This document shows, one piece after another, positions 49,068-59,522 of a stretch of 64,000 nt of DNA (position 1 is its first letter; every line of letters starts with the position of its first letter). The notes beneath the pieces are model-generated. The model was given only the letters and a program-made list of their open reading frames with translations, ran no database searches and was not told the origin of the DNA. The translations under genes were made by a program, and so were the position numbers. This DNA comes from Parelaphostrongylus tenuis (lineage: Eukaryota; Nematoda; Chromadorea; Rhabditida; Metastrongylidae): the NCBI GenBank assembly GCA_019055375.1, contig JAHQIW010001307.1, positions 368,501 to 432,500 of the forward strand, read 5' to 3'.

Positions 49068-49944
49068 CACACCTGTCACCTGTCACCTGTCGTCCCGTTG
49101 ATCGTCGAGTGACTCGAGCGGGTACCAGCAACTCTTCCATTTTTCCCTATCGCGTGCAAGAGTAGCCCAGTGGGTCCTCCTTGCTCTAGGAATTCGCTGA
49201 GCATCATATCTTTCTTCCATCGCTTTCGTGAAGAAATCGGACCAACGGGTCAGTGGTCTTCCTTTAGAGCGCTTGACGTCCCGAGGAATCCAGTCGGTAA
49301 CGGCTCTCGTCCATCGGTTGTCGTTGAAGCGCATCACGTGTCCGGCCCACCTTATTTTCGATATCCTGGCGTGTAGAACGGCGTCTCTGATTTTCGATCG
49401 TTGACGTAGGTCGGAAGTTCGGATCCTTTGTCTCATTTGCGAAATACGAGATACTCCTAGCATCGACCTTTCGACTGCGCGTTCGATAACGGCAAGTGAT
49501 CTTTCATCCTGCTTACGTAGCGACCAGGTTTCTGCTGCATACGTTAGGGCAGGGATAATTGTCGAGTCGAAAAGGTGGGCACGGAGTCGGATGTTCTTTG
49601 TCCTCTTCACTACATCTTCGATGCTCTTAAACGTTCCCCAAGCCGCTCGTTTCCTCCTGCTCAACTCTGGGGCTAGGTCGTTCATCATGTTGATTTCACG
49701 ACCTAGATAGATGTAACTGGAGCATTCGGAAATTGTCGTTCCGTTGAGCGTGAATGGGGCATTAGAAACCCATCCGTTCCTCATGAACATTGTTTTCGTT
49801 AGATTCAGTTGAAGACCGATCTTTCCACAGGCGTTGTCGAAATCAGTCAACATTCGTTCCGCTTGGCTGATGTTTGGTGTTATGAGAACGATATCGTCAG
49901 CAAAGCGAAGATGGTTTAATTGTCGACCGTCAATTTTTTTGGAA
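49068..49944 (-). mobile_element. 5'-truncated copy of the RTE element
   Basis: This is nearly identical by eye to 42191-43055. It carries an intact reading frame for the C-terminal 256 residues (49853-49083) plus the end of the reverse transcriptase. Homology stops abruptly near 49935 within the text after FADD, a typical 5' truncation. A 10-bp direct repeat, GGGTTTCAGT, flanks it at 49058-49067 and 49945-49954. It inserted about 30 bp from the right end of the Tc1 relic. A few differences in about 850 bp suggest a recent common source. Confidence 0.93.
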
Positions 49945-49954
49945 GGGTTTCAGT

Positions 49955-50662
49955 AGATGAGACAATTACAAGGGTCTATATCGCAATAATGACTGACTGT
50001 GAGCAGTCGATTCATTGCAATGCTGAGTGAGGCAAAATCACTAGATAGTCAGTCGAATGAAATGTCTTGCATCAGCATTTGAAAGCATGGAAGGATAGAA
50101 GGATCAAACTCTCGTCATCGATCAGTCGTTGAGGGATGCGCCCCTTCGTTAAAGGTGATTATATGTAGCTGCAGTCCTTCCAGACAACTCAGGTGCCAAA
50201 TCGTTGACTCCTGTGATTTCGAAGGCTTGATGTACTCGAGCACAGGATCGAATCAGTGACCACGTTTATGCTGCAGGAAATCTCTGAACACTGCGTCACA
50301 TGCGTTCCTACATGATAACATAGCAACAGAAAACATATAAATTTCGTGTAAGTTGAATTCAACAAAATACACAGCACTTGATCTGATTCCAAACACTGTG
50401 AGAAAGATACCGCAACATAAATTTGTGCTTCCATTGTAATATCGGAAAAGTCCAGTTGCTATTCGAGAAAACCTTTTACAAACTGTTGATTATTTGCAAA
50501 TCCATCACTGAGCGGCTTCATTCGTTTTTCTATCAAATCATCAGTTTGAGATCTCCTTACTACAACAACTGCTTTTTTTGACAAAAAACCGCATGTTTGA
50601 CATTGTTCTATTCAAAACCAAAATCGTTATTTTACTGTAACATTTCGCACATGCTCTCAATA
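49955..50662. other. Spacer without supported features
   Basis: I saw no convincing exon, repeat or RNA gene. A minus-strand 81-codon frame at 50434-50189 has no motif. Confidence 0.4.
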
Positions 50663-51180
50663 GTCAGAATTCTTTTTATTTGACAGCCACTTGCGGTGGT
50701 ATGATGTTACAGTATATCCAATAATGTGGAGTGCTGTGCAAATAAGTTTGCGTCAGCCGGGATTCGAACCCAGACCTCACTCTTTCCGGGAGCGTACGCT
50801 AACCGTTGCACTACGGACTCTCGTTTTGCACAGCACTCTTTTAACGCTATAACGCGTTGTCTGCCAACAGCCAACCGCCGACGGTTGACGGGGCAATCGC
50901 TATCGGCATTGAAACCATTTGTGTTGACAGATATTGGGTATCGATAATCGGTCAGAATTCTTTTCATTTGACCGCCATTTGCGGTGGTATGATGTTACAG
51001 TATAGCAATAATCTGTAGTGTTGTGCAAAAACCTTTGCGTCAGCCGGGATTCGAACCCAGACCTCACTCTTTCCGGGAGCGTATGCTAACCGTTGCACCA
51101 CCGACGCTCGGAAAGAGTGAGATCTGGTTCGAATCCTGGCTGACGCAAATGTTTTTGCACAGCACTTCAAATTATTGGGT
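50663..51180 (-). repeat. SINE family II array: two direct copies and an inverted head
   Basis: Copies at 50663-50950 and 50951-51112 share GTCAGAATTCTTTT(T/C)ATTTGAC, GCGGTGGTATGATGTTACAG and the tRNA-like head. The second head (51107-51037, minus strand) folds almost as a tRNA: acceptor GCGTCGG/CTGACGC, T-arm CTGGGTTCGAATCCCGG, and an anticodon stem CGCTC/GAGTG with loop CCGGAAA. The loop lacks the universal U before the anticodon. A third head lies inverted at about 51109-51170 on the plus strand, making a palindrome with the second. Confidence 0.8.
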
Positions 51181-51416
51181 ACACTGCTCTTAATAGTATC
51201 TGAAAAAGAAAAATCCGAGTAATGAGGTAGAACTTTATGCGTCGCAACTATACAAATGCACAAAATTTCAACAGCAAATCCGAATATTGTCCGGCACTTG
51301 TTAATATATCACAAAGGAGATGCATTGAATGATAACAGAAAATTTAAATGGAGGCGGTGACATCAATGATGGTGCTAAGACTCTGACAACGTAACTTTTT
51401 TCTGCATAATCAAGAT

Positions 51417-52343
51417 TTAGAAAGAGAAGAGGCGGAGAAAGTATTCGAGTAGGATGAACGTGAAACGTGTTATGAGGAACACCAGCACTAACACGGCAAC
51501 AAAGATGAAGAGCCACTTAACTTTCTTCTGTAGCTGTTAACCCATCTTCGAGGTGATATACGATAGTGGAAATTTGATTGGTTCCATCTAAATGATAGCA
51601 CATGGCCAGTACGATTTTTTAAATTATGCAGATAATCTGCTTATCGCTTTCGGTACCGATTGATAACCTTTTGAAAGCTCACCTTACGAATGTCATTGAA
51701 TACCATGATATTCTGACCAGATTGTTGCTTGACAGGGCCAGAAATCTGATCAGCTATTTGTGGTATAGGCATGACTGGCTTGGCAGTGCAACTCGGCATC
51801 TCCTTTCGGTGCGTGATACGAGATGACAAGGATTGACTAGCTTCAGAGCCCCGCTGTTTCTCTTCCTTCGGTACCACTTTTTGCTCCTTTGTCTTTGGTA
51901 CTACAGAACTTGCCGGCTGCTTCTGTCTCACAGCTTCGAGAGTTACATGTCGCTGAAATTCGTCTCGTTTCACATTTTTTCACACAAAGTATTTATGACG
52001 CACTCACCGTAAACTTCGAATCACGCTTAACAGCTTCTTTGTTTGGAGCCTGTACTGTCACCTAAAGCTTCATACATTTCACAACTATATCATCGTAAAA
52101 GCGGAATTGAGCTGTGTACTTAGGTGTTTTGTACTCTCTTATTAAGAGTCAAAATCTCGCCATAATACCTCAAAGAGTCAGGTCCTATGAAATTTGATAA
52201 TGCTAAAGATAAGGACGAAAGTGACAACTCACTGAATCGGTCATTGACTCCTCTCCAGATCCTATAACGACTCTACTTGGTTGCACGTTACCTTGAATTT
52301 GTACGCTGTAGTTCGCTCCTGAAATGCTTACAAAAGCCGACAT
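51417..52343 (-). CDS. Small tail-anchored membrane protein, unrecognised
   Basis: Four minus-strand exons: 52343-52233, 52061-52008, 51952-51683 and 51533-51417. All junctions are GT/AG and in phase 0, for 552 nt in total (183 residues plus stop). The N-terminal two thirds are polar and low in hydrophobics (MSAFVSISGANYSVQIQGNV, then a K/Q/P/S-rich middle with VVPKTKEQKVVPKEEKQ). The last exon gives LQKKVKWLFIFVAVLVLVFL, a single membrane helix followed by about 14 residues (ILLEYFLRLFSF) to the stop. This is the layout of a tail-anchored protein with a cytosolic disordered region. No signal peptide and no family recognised. A 39-nt exon-like segment upstream (52667-52629) does not fit the phase of this gene. 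Confidence 0.6.
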
Positions 52344-52479
52344 CTTCTCAAATGAATTGTCGGATGTTTATGGTACACCATTCATTTGAAGACAAAGGAA
52401 TAGCTACGATAGTAAAAAAGCAGCGCGACTACTCTTGACTTTTTGGCTGCATATTGCAAAGATTGCAAAAGGCTATGAT

Positions 52480-52480
52480 C

Positions 52481-52524
<44 letters not shown>

Positions 52525-52586
52525 ATATGTATTATATATATATATATATATATTATATATATTATATATATATATATATATATACG
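52480..52586. repeat. (TA)n microsatellite
   Basis: About 100 bp of TA dinucleotides with a few ATT interruptions, just upstream of the tail-anchored-protein gene. Confidence 0.95.
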
Positions 52587-52846
52587 TTGCAACGAAATTT
52601 GCTTTGTGTCTAAATGAAAATAACTAACCGCTGTAATAACCGTGCCAACGGGAAACTTTGATACATCCTGAAATTTCGCTCTGAATTATAGAATGTTAAC
52701 AAAGATACTTCCGCAGATTTTGAAAACGAACCACAGTAGTTCCAAAGGTATTTTGAGATTTCTTCCGTTTCCTAAAAGCTTTTGTTCAAAAGCTAATAGT
52801 AATTTAAAGAGAGAAGTGAGATGCTAAAAGCAAATTCTCGGTTTAC

Positions 52847-53031
52847 CTGCGTCGTTTCTTCGATTTTCTTCTCTTCTTTTCCTCCAGATGAGTGAAACAC
52901 TGAACATTAATAATTACATAACATCCCAGAATGGAGAAAAAAAGAACGGTCCAGCTCAGGGTTGATGATACCCCCACTGTTTTTATTTTACACAAAAATT
53001 GGATCTCCGACAATTTGAGAGAATTGCTTTG
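52847..53031 (-). CDS. Orphan exon with one membrane helix and a basic tail
   Basis: A TTTGCAG acceptor precedes 53031 and a GTAAAC donor follows 52847. The 61 codons read QSNSLKLSEIQFLCKIKTVG, then LSWTVLFFSILGCYVIINV (a membrane helix), then EEKKRRKSKKRR. It ends in phase 2, which fits neither neighbour as modelled. It could be a C-terminal exon of an alternative form of the membrane-protein gene at 55-58 kb. Confidence 0.4.
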
Positions 53032-53261
53032 CTGCAAAGAAAAGAGCGTTGTGCCAAGGAATGTGTGCTATGTCTTCCTCCTCTATCAAACGCTGGAATA
53101 GTTGAAAGTTGACTAATTGTATTCTTTATCTACACAATGCAATCAGTCTTCTTTCATATTCTTAAGCTAACGCAAAGATATTGCTAATCTTGATTGTGCC
53201 TGACGTCTCAGCATGTAGATTCTCCCGTATATCTTATGTATCTATATATGGATCAATCGGA

Positions 53262-53450
53262 GGTACCGTGTCCGAGTGGTCGTGATATTCGTCGTGGAAC
53301 TCGTGGAGCCGAGTTCCACCCCCCAACTCTCTCCGGCAGTCAACAACATTATCTATGAAACACCAATGCCGAGTTATCCTCAAGACTTCATGGAAACTCC
53401 TTCAACCTAGTGTTCTGTGACGTTCAAGAATTGAACTGAAAAAAACAAAT
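53262..53450 (+). repeat. tRNA-derived SINE, family III, copy 2
   Basis: The head GTACCGTGTCCGAGTGGTCG has the A-box typical of class II (Leu/Ser-type) tRNAs, followed by a decayed B-box GAGTTCCACCCC. The body (ACTCTCTCCGGCAGTCAACA, then GTTATCCTCAAGA) aligns with the copy at 54.4 kb. Confidence 0.65.
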
Positions 53451-54339
53451 TAAATGTTGCAAGTATTAGGACATCTGCACAGTGAAAAAAAAAACGCTAT
53501 GAAGACGGACTAATTAAAACTAAGAAAAACATATATCGATCTCTATTTTTGATCGAATTAAGCTTTCTGTATAGACTCGAGTTTCACATGTACTTTTGAC
53601 GTAAGATATCGTATTGTTTTCCCATGAACTTTTCTAGGAAAAGATTACATCGCATCCACATGTACTTTCTTCAAAAGCTAATGTGGCGCCCCCACAGGCT
53701 ATGGTGTGTTTTCATAAAAAGTTCTTTACGACTATAATTATTAAGACACTTTCCAAAAATTTCATGCTGAATTTCAACATGAGTTCAGCAGAACTCCGCG
53801 CATAGCAGAAGGAATATCGGCATCAGTCTATGAACGAGTCAGCGAGAGTCTCATCAGTCAGCTCAAATCGTTCACTGTACTGTGTTCAACTGGTCTTTCA
53901 TGCCGACATGTTTCTACACTGATGTCATTTCGTTGCTGCTATTACAATGAACTTTAACCCATATTCGGAAAATTGTTCTCTGGCAGCACCAATAAAGTCG
54001 CACATGGTAAAGTAGTAGAAAATCGAGCTTTATGCCTCAAATTGACAACTATTTGAATCCGAATACAACTCCCACTACAGTCCCTCACTACATCAGTTTA
54101 CTTCGATACTACTACATTTTTTGCTGAACAACGACTATACGGCAGCTTCACATTTATGCGAGCCGGGAAGATTACCAGGCGGTCGTTCACAAGAAATCAT
54201 TTCTGCGAGGTGAGTGTTCATAACAAATACTTCGAATCAAATCCAGTGAAATGGAGCTCACTCGAATCAAATTCACTTGGTACCCTTATATTTAGACAGT
54301 TCTTCACTATCACAATTTTGACACTTTATTAATCCGTCT
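53451..54339. other. Spacer without supported features
   Basis: No convincing exon or repeat in about 0.9 kb. Confidence 0.4.
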
Positions 54340-54580
54340 TCTCAGCGTTTTTTCACACTGCGGATCCCACAACTTCTAGTATTTTATTCGTTTTTTCGTC
54401 TTCTTCTGGAACTTCGTGAAATATTGGCCGCGCAAGTCCCTTTGCAATCTCGAGGATAACCTGACTATGGTGCTCCATGGAACGCTCGTTGTCGACTGCC
54501 GGAGTGTGAGAAGAGCGGATAGGTTTAGCCCGCACGCTGCGCGATAAGCATCACAACCACACGGCCACTCCACGCCATCT
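54340..54580 (-). repeat. tRNA-derived SINE, family III, copy 3
   Basis: The minus strand reads GGAGTGGCCGTGTGGTTGTG at the head and CACTCCGGCAGTCGACAACG plus GGTTATCCTCGAGATTGCAA in the body, matching the copies at 37.2 and 53.3 kb. The short open frames here are incidental. Confidence 0.6.
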
Positions 54581-54807
54581 ATCACAATTTTCTATCTTAT
54601 TACATCTTGGAGTATCGCCTACGGAATAGTGTATTCGGTTTTTGATTATTTTTCACAAAGAATCACTAGCGTCATAAAGATGCACCCACTTCAAGATCGC
54701 ACTCAGTCCGATCTATGATCCAATGACTGGCTATCTGGCTCTGAGAGCGTGTTACTATTCTAGTCACTCACAGTGACATTGCTTCTCAATGAACAAATGA
54801 AGGTACA

Positions 54808-54853
54808 CTTTTATAGTCAAATTCTTCAACTTTTATAGTCAAATTCTTCAAAC
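54808..54853 (+). repeat. Two-copy 22-bp tandem repeat
   Basis: CTTTTATAGTCAAATTCTTCAA occurs twice in direct succession. The surrounding 54.6-55.3 kb shows no other feature. Confidence 0.9.
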
Positions 54854-55333
54854 TCGGAGCACTGTGTAAGGACGCAATACCTTTCTTGGTGACCGGGACC
54901 ATTAAGACGCCTAAGAATTGGTTTTCGAGGCACAGATAACTTTCCACCTGTGGACAATGGCAGTCAAGCTTCCATGCTTCTGTGTGGGGCTACGCTATGG
55001 AGGAGGCTTATAGTGTGTGCAAACCAATTCAAATATTACTGACTTCAGTACCAGATATTTGATTTTGGTATGTAATAGTAATAAGGATCTGGAAATCTCA
55101 GATTGATGAAAAAAGACATGTATTATGTTGCACTTGAACTGTGCTTATTTTGTTTGAACATCAAAGTTAAGGTTTGATTTGTACTCTATAGAGAAACTTG
55201 TTACGTACATCCGCGAAAGAAACTCACCATTGTGAGACCAATCGCTTTGGCCAGTTCAGTCAGATGTAGCAGTGTTCCACTGTAGAAGAATTGATGAAAC
55301 CAAAAAACAAGCACAGAAGATTCACGACTTTTG

Positions 55334-58300
55334 CTAGATAAAACCAATAGAGTATGACCATGCCACAACAAAGGAGATGAAGTGAAATAGAGCGAGGCAG
55401 ACAACGACATATGTGTTGTGGTGAGATGTAGGCGGATGCTGTGACAAGCACGTCAACATACTGAAATCAACCTTATGAGAAGGAAGACTCATGCTTTTAT
55501 GCGGAACTTACCCAGCATCACTGTGAGCTCCTTCACATTCCAATATCACTTTGTCGAATAGCAGAAAATAGCTCAGTTGAATAATGTTTATAGAAAAACC
55601 TATCAGAAATGCCAACATTAACGAATAACGAAATCCTGGAAACTTAACATTTGTACACATAAGACCAGCAATACAATAAGAGGTAGCGTCAATGATCGAG
55701 TTACACTATAAATCAAGTAAGAATATCATCTAGCACAAGTGTTGTACACCCGATTGCTCCTTGACTGATATATGTGCAATATTATACCTTTATTTCGTGT
55801 GCTTTCTCAGGATCACGCTCAAATTCCAACATATCTCATGTCTCAAAATTGCTATTTGACCCTTAGTGTGGGGATTGGAGCGCCCACAGACGATTGGCTA
55901 AAAAGACGACGGGTTCTGCCCGACTGACGAGACTGTATGGTTGAAACACGGGTATCCAGCTGTACAAGAGCCCATTTAACAGACCGGATGACAAGTTGGC
56001 TCAAACAGCAATTATGAGATGTGAGATATGTTGAAATTTGAGCGTGGTCTTAAGAAAACATTCGAAAGAGAGAAACATAACAACTTTTGGTTCTTTTCTG
56101 TTAACGGGGAACAAACGAAAAAACGGAATTGTGCGATCGATAAGAGTATAATTTAATTTTGAATGCTATAGCGCCTTAAATAGGTCTGCTTGCAAAAAGA
56201 GCACATATTGCAATGTTTAAAGATATATACTTTTGAATGATTGCTAACACTATTATGAAAATATTTGTCCATCGAAAAGGGTTGTTTCTTCATTTGTTCC
56301 CCTCTAACAGAAACGAACTAACTTTCTTGACGCGTATTTGTTTTTCTCTCCTAAAAATACATTTGCAAAAGTTGTTGGTATCGTTAAATATATCATACCT
56401 TTCGTTTCTACTGACTGTTAAAACACTCGAAAAGAAAGGTACGATACATTTCAATCGAGTGTACACTGCCGATCTGATGATTATCACTTGACGACAGTGT
56501 AAATTGTTCGTCGCCGCCTACTCTTAGTATGGGGACTGGAGCACCCCCGAGAGTATTGGCTAAAAGACGAAGCGTTCTGCCCTATTGACGAGACTATCAA
56601 GGTCGAAACACGTGTATCGGGCTGTACAAGAGCCCATTAACCGAACACACGACAATATGGTCTAAATAAGAGATTTTTTTTGTAATAATCTATCTTTTGG
56701 CAAGCATGAAGTATCTCTACCATACACTCTTTACTTATGAATATCCATAATCCCGTTATGCACTTAACAAACTGTTAACTACTTCGGGACGGAACGTGTT
56801 TTTGTTTTCGCTCTCACAAACCACTATAAAGATCTTTTCAAAAGTTCTTTTCAAAAGCCAATTTGATCTTCAAAATTGTCCAGGACTGACTGAAGTTTCA
56901 GTAAGGAGCTAAACGCAGACTTTAGTCGATCAAGCAACGCAAACTAGATGTGTAACACAACTTTGTTCTCGCTGCTAAAACGAATTCAAAAGGGCTTTTG
57001 AAGAATCAGGCGTATTATTGCAATCGCTGAGAGCCAAGTTTTCAGAAGATTACCGAAAATTTAGAAAAAAAAAAACGTTTTCCGAGGAAAAAGACTCCGA
57101 AACATTCGTGTTGTAGCACTGGTACACGCTATCACGAACGGGCTGTGGGCGACCGACCAACAGCGGCCATCGGCGAGAAGTGCTGATTTTGTATCACACA
57201 TTTTTAGAAGAGCAATAATGTCAGCTCGATACAATAGACTGCGGTCGGAAGGTCATCGAATCAAGTAACTATGCATTTACGGTGTTCGATGTAATTCAAT
57301 TTATCACAAAATATTTAGGAATTGCTAAAGTTGAACGTTCCACACTTTCCGCTTTACGCAATCATATTGAGTATTTTTTATAATCAAAGCTTTACTATTC
57401 AGTGGGAGGCCAAAAGCGTATCTGCTTATAAATCTTTATCCGAAAGGTTAGCATTTTCGAGGTCTTTCAATAAATTTACGCTATCGAGAGAAGACAAAAC
57501 AGTGCTCATACAAAGCTCATTTTCCAGTGATTTGAGTTCAGAAAATGCTAATGCGAAAATTTTTGATTTCAAGCTGATAGAGCTGCTCAAATGATAATCC
57601 ATCAGCTCCATCTCCTCGTCTCGAATCCCGCCATTAACTTTTTTTCAAGAAAAAAATAGCGGTCGTACTCAGCAAAAAGCGCTTCTTTTTTGCAACTTTA
57701 AGTGCAAAACGACGAAGATATATGAAACGCTTGATTTTTCGTACAAGAGCTAATTAGGAAAGTCTCTTTTTCATCTCCTTTTACAGCGATTCCTTAACTA
57801 AACCTAGGCGAATGCGATGAAAAGAAACTAGCGAATCATTCACATGATTCTTACTTCTTACTTATGAGATGACGTCTATCATTGAGAAATGATGTTAATA
57901 GTGATTGTTCACCAAATGAATTCGTCTAACATCGCAATTTCAGCCTATCACATCTAAGACATGATGTCTGGCGATAACAATAAAGATTATCCATCGTCCT
58001 AACATCCCCAGAAATAAAGCAACTCTCTTCGCAACCAGCATTCTTGAGACCTATTTAGTTAATTCAAAGAAAAGGCGATCACGCGACTATTTTCCTGAGA
58101 GACAGGTCAACTACTTTTTGTTATGAGACAGATTAGACAAATATTATTTGAAAAAGAAGGAACCAGATGATCTACCTGAATTTTCAAATACTACTGCGGA
58201 GAGGCACAAAATGAGTAAAATAATCTGAAACACAAGTGTTTCTGGTGTAGGTCACCTCATTCACAGTTCAATGTAAAAAGATCAAAGAGAAACTCTGACA

Positions 58301-58590
58301 ACAATCAAGAAATTTCGCCATTATAGCAGACAGTGAAACAAAGATTAGATCAACTTGGGAAACCAAAACAAAAAGGCATCTTATACCTCAAGTAGAAGTT
58401 GCGTCGTGTAGAATACAGATTCTGCATCCTGATCACGATAATAAACAAGCACCGCCACAAGAGCTACCAGCAGTGCACACATTGTCTGGAAGAGGATAAC
58501 ATATTTTGGTATTTTTCCCTCTTTAGCACCCATTTTCAGTCGTGTGGAAAAAACGGATTTTTCGCTTACCTCTTTGATTTTCGCAGTCAT
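55334..58590 (-). CDS. Polytopic membrane protein, unrecognised
   Basis: The favoured model has three minus-strand exons: 58590-58387, 55705-55512 and 55460-55334 (TAG at 55336-55334), with phases 0, 2 and stop, for 174 residues. An ACTTTAG acceptor lies about 25 bases upstream of the first ATG; a second ATG begins MGAKEGKIPKYVILF. Membrane segments are ILFQTMCALLVALVAVLVYY, SIIDATSYCIAGLMC (weak), LMLAFLIGFSINIIQLSYFL and VVVCLALFHFISFVVAWSYS, so about four helices. A cysteine-bearing loop (LECEGAHSDAG, then CLSQHPP) lies before the last. Exon 2 has good acceptor and donor signals (TTTATAG, GTAAGT). The third exon is uncertain: a frame from an acceptor 30 bases further in continues to a GTGAGT donor at 55227. 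Two MITEs sit in the first intron. No family recognised. Confidence 0.5.
55797..56063. repeat. Palindromic MITE of the 39-kb family
   Basis: Ends GTGTGCTTTCTCAGGATCACGCTCAAATT and, inverted, AATTTGAGCGTGGTCTTAAGAAAACAT-type sequence, with the internal ACGACGGGTTCTGCCCGACTG and TGTACAAGAGCCC motifs. It lies in the first intron of the membrane-protein gene. The left inner arm is shortened, so the hairpin is asymmetric. Confidence 0.75.
56505..56680. repeat. Partial MITE of the 39-kb family
   Basis: It shares GAAACACGTGTATCGGGCTG and TGTACAAGAGCCCATTAAC with the other units. Its left flank (56452-56510, ATCGAGTGTACA then CAGTGTAAATTGTTCGTCG) matches 40197-40265, so the homology extends beyond the hairpin. 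Confidence 0.7.
56690..58386. other. Remainder of the membrane-protein gene intron 1
   Basis: About 1.7 kb with no supported exon. Complementary open frames at 57322-57611 face each other and neither has a recognisable motif. Confidence 0.35.
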
Positions 58591-58614
58591 TCAGTAACTT
58601 GAATTTCGAGAGTT

Positions 58615-59522
58615 CTAAAGTCAGCTTTATTTTAACATTAGCTTTTTTGTTGCACTGTAACATTTGAAGTAAATTATATTTCACATTCGGCGCGCTTTGT
58701 GCTAATTTCTGTTATTTATTTTGAACATTCTCTCCATCTATCAGAGATTTCTATGTTTTTTTTTATTGTATATCTTGAGAACATTTTGTTCTATCGTTCT
58801 ACAGGCTCAGCCTTTCCAGTTTCATTGTATATTAGCAACTAGCTCTAAATAAGCCCAAGCTCAAATCTATGCACAAAATATGTGAACGCTTATAAGAAAT
58901 CTTGCAGTATCAGAGCCATAAGTCTTATCCAAAGTTTTTTCAAAGCGGAAAAAAGCCTCAGGCCAATAACAAAGACCACGCTACAGGTGAATTGCGCTGC
59001 ACGGTCAACCAACCGCGCGACTGATAGAAAGCCACTTATACAACTTAGCCGAGAAGGTATGCGCGTCAAGTGCGAGATTCAATATTCTTTTGGCTCTCAG
59101 AGCGCACTATAAAGTTTTTTTTATGACAGAAACCAAGTATCCCACTTGAATCGTCGAGATACAAGCTATCGAAGGGTAGCTAAAAGTTTGGATGCGAGAT
59201 CCTGTCCAGCGCAAAATATGCTTGTATGAAATATAATTTGATTCCTATTGTAACAACGTACTGAAAAGTTTATTTGAAAATGGAACGCAGCCAAAATTGT
59301 CGAGATTTGAGCTGTAAAATCACTTTTAAAACTTTAGAAATTGGGGAAAGACGTGAATTTCCTCAAAGGAGTGCGCATTAGGGAAAAGTGGCCAGTTTTC
59401 GAACAGCAACACCGATGCACAGTCTAGCCTTTTGAGCTCGCGACTCTCTTTTCAGATGCTGTTTGATAACGATCTAGATAATCAGTAACGCATTATAAAT
59501 ATCATTATTTCCACACTCTTAC
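58615..59522. other. Spacer without supported features
   Basis: No convincing exon. Stretches around 58730-58800 are T-rich. Confidence 0.35.

Noticed and set aside
50748..50821. Apparent tRNA gene on the minus strand
   Set aside because: It is the head of a repeated unit, its anticodon loop lacks U33, and the first arm has mismatches relative to the better copy at 51107-51037.
54353..54585. Two overlapping minus-strand frames similar in translation to one at 37.2 kb
   Set aside because: The similarity is at the DNA level across tRNA-like repeats in three places; the frames are not conserved between copies.
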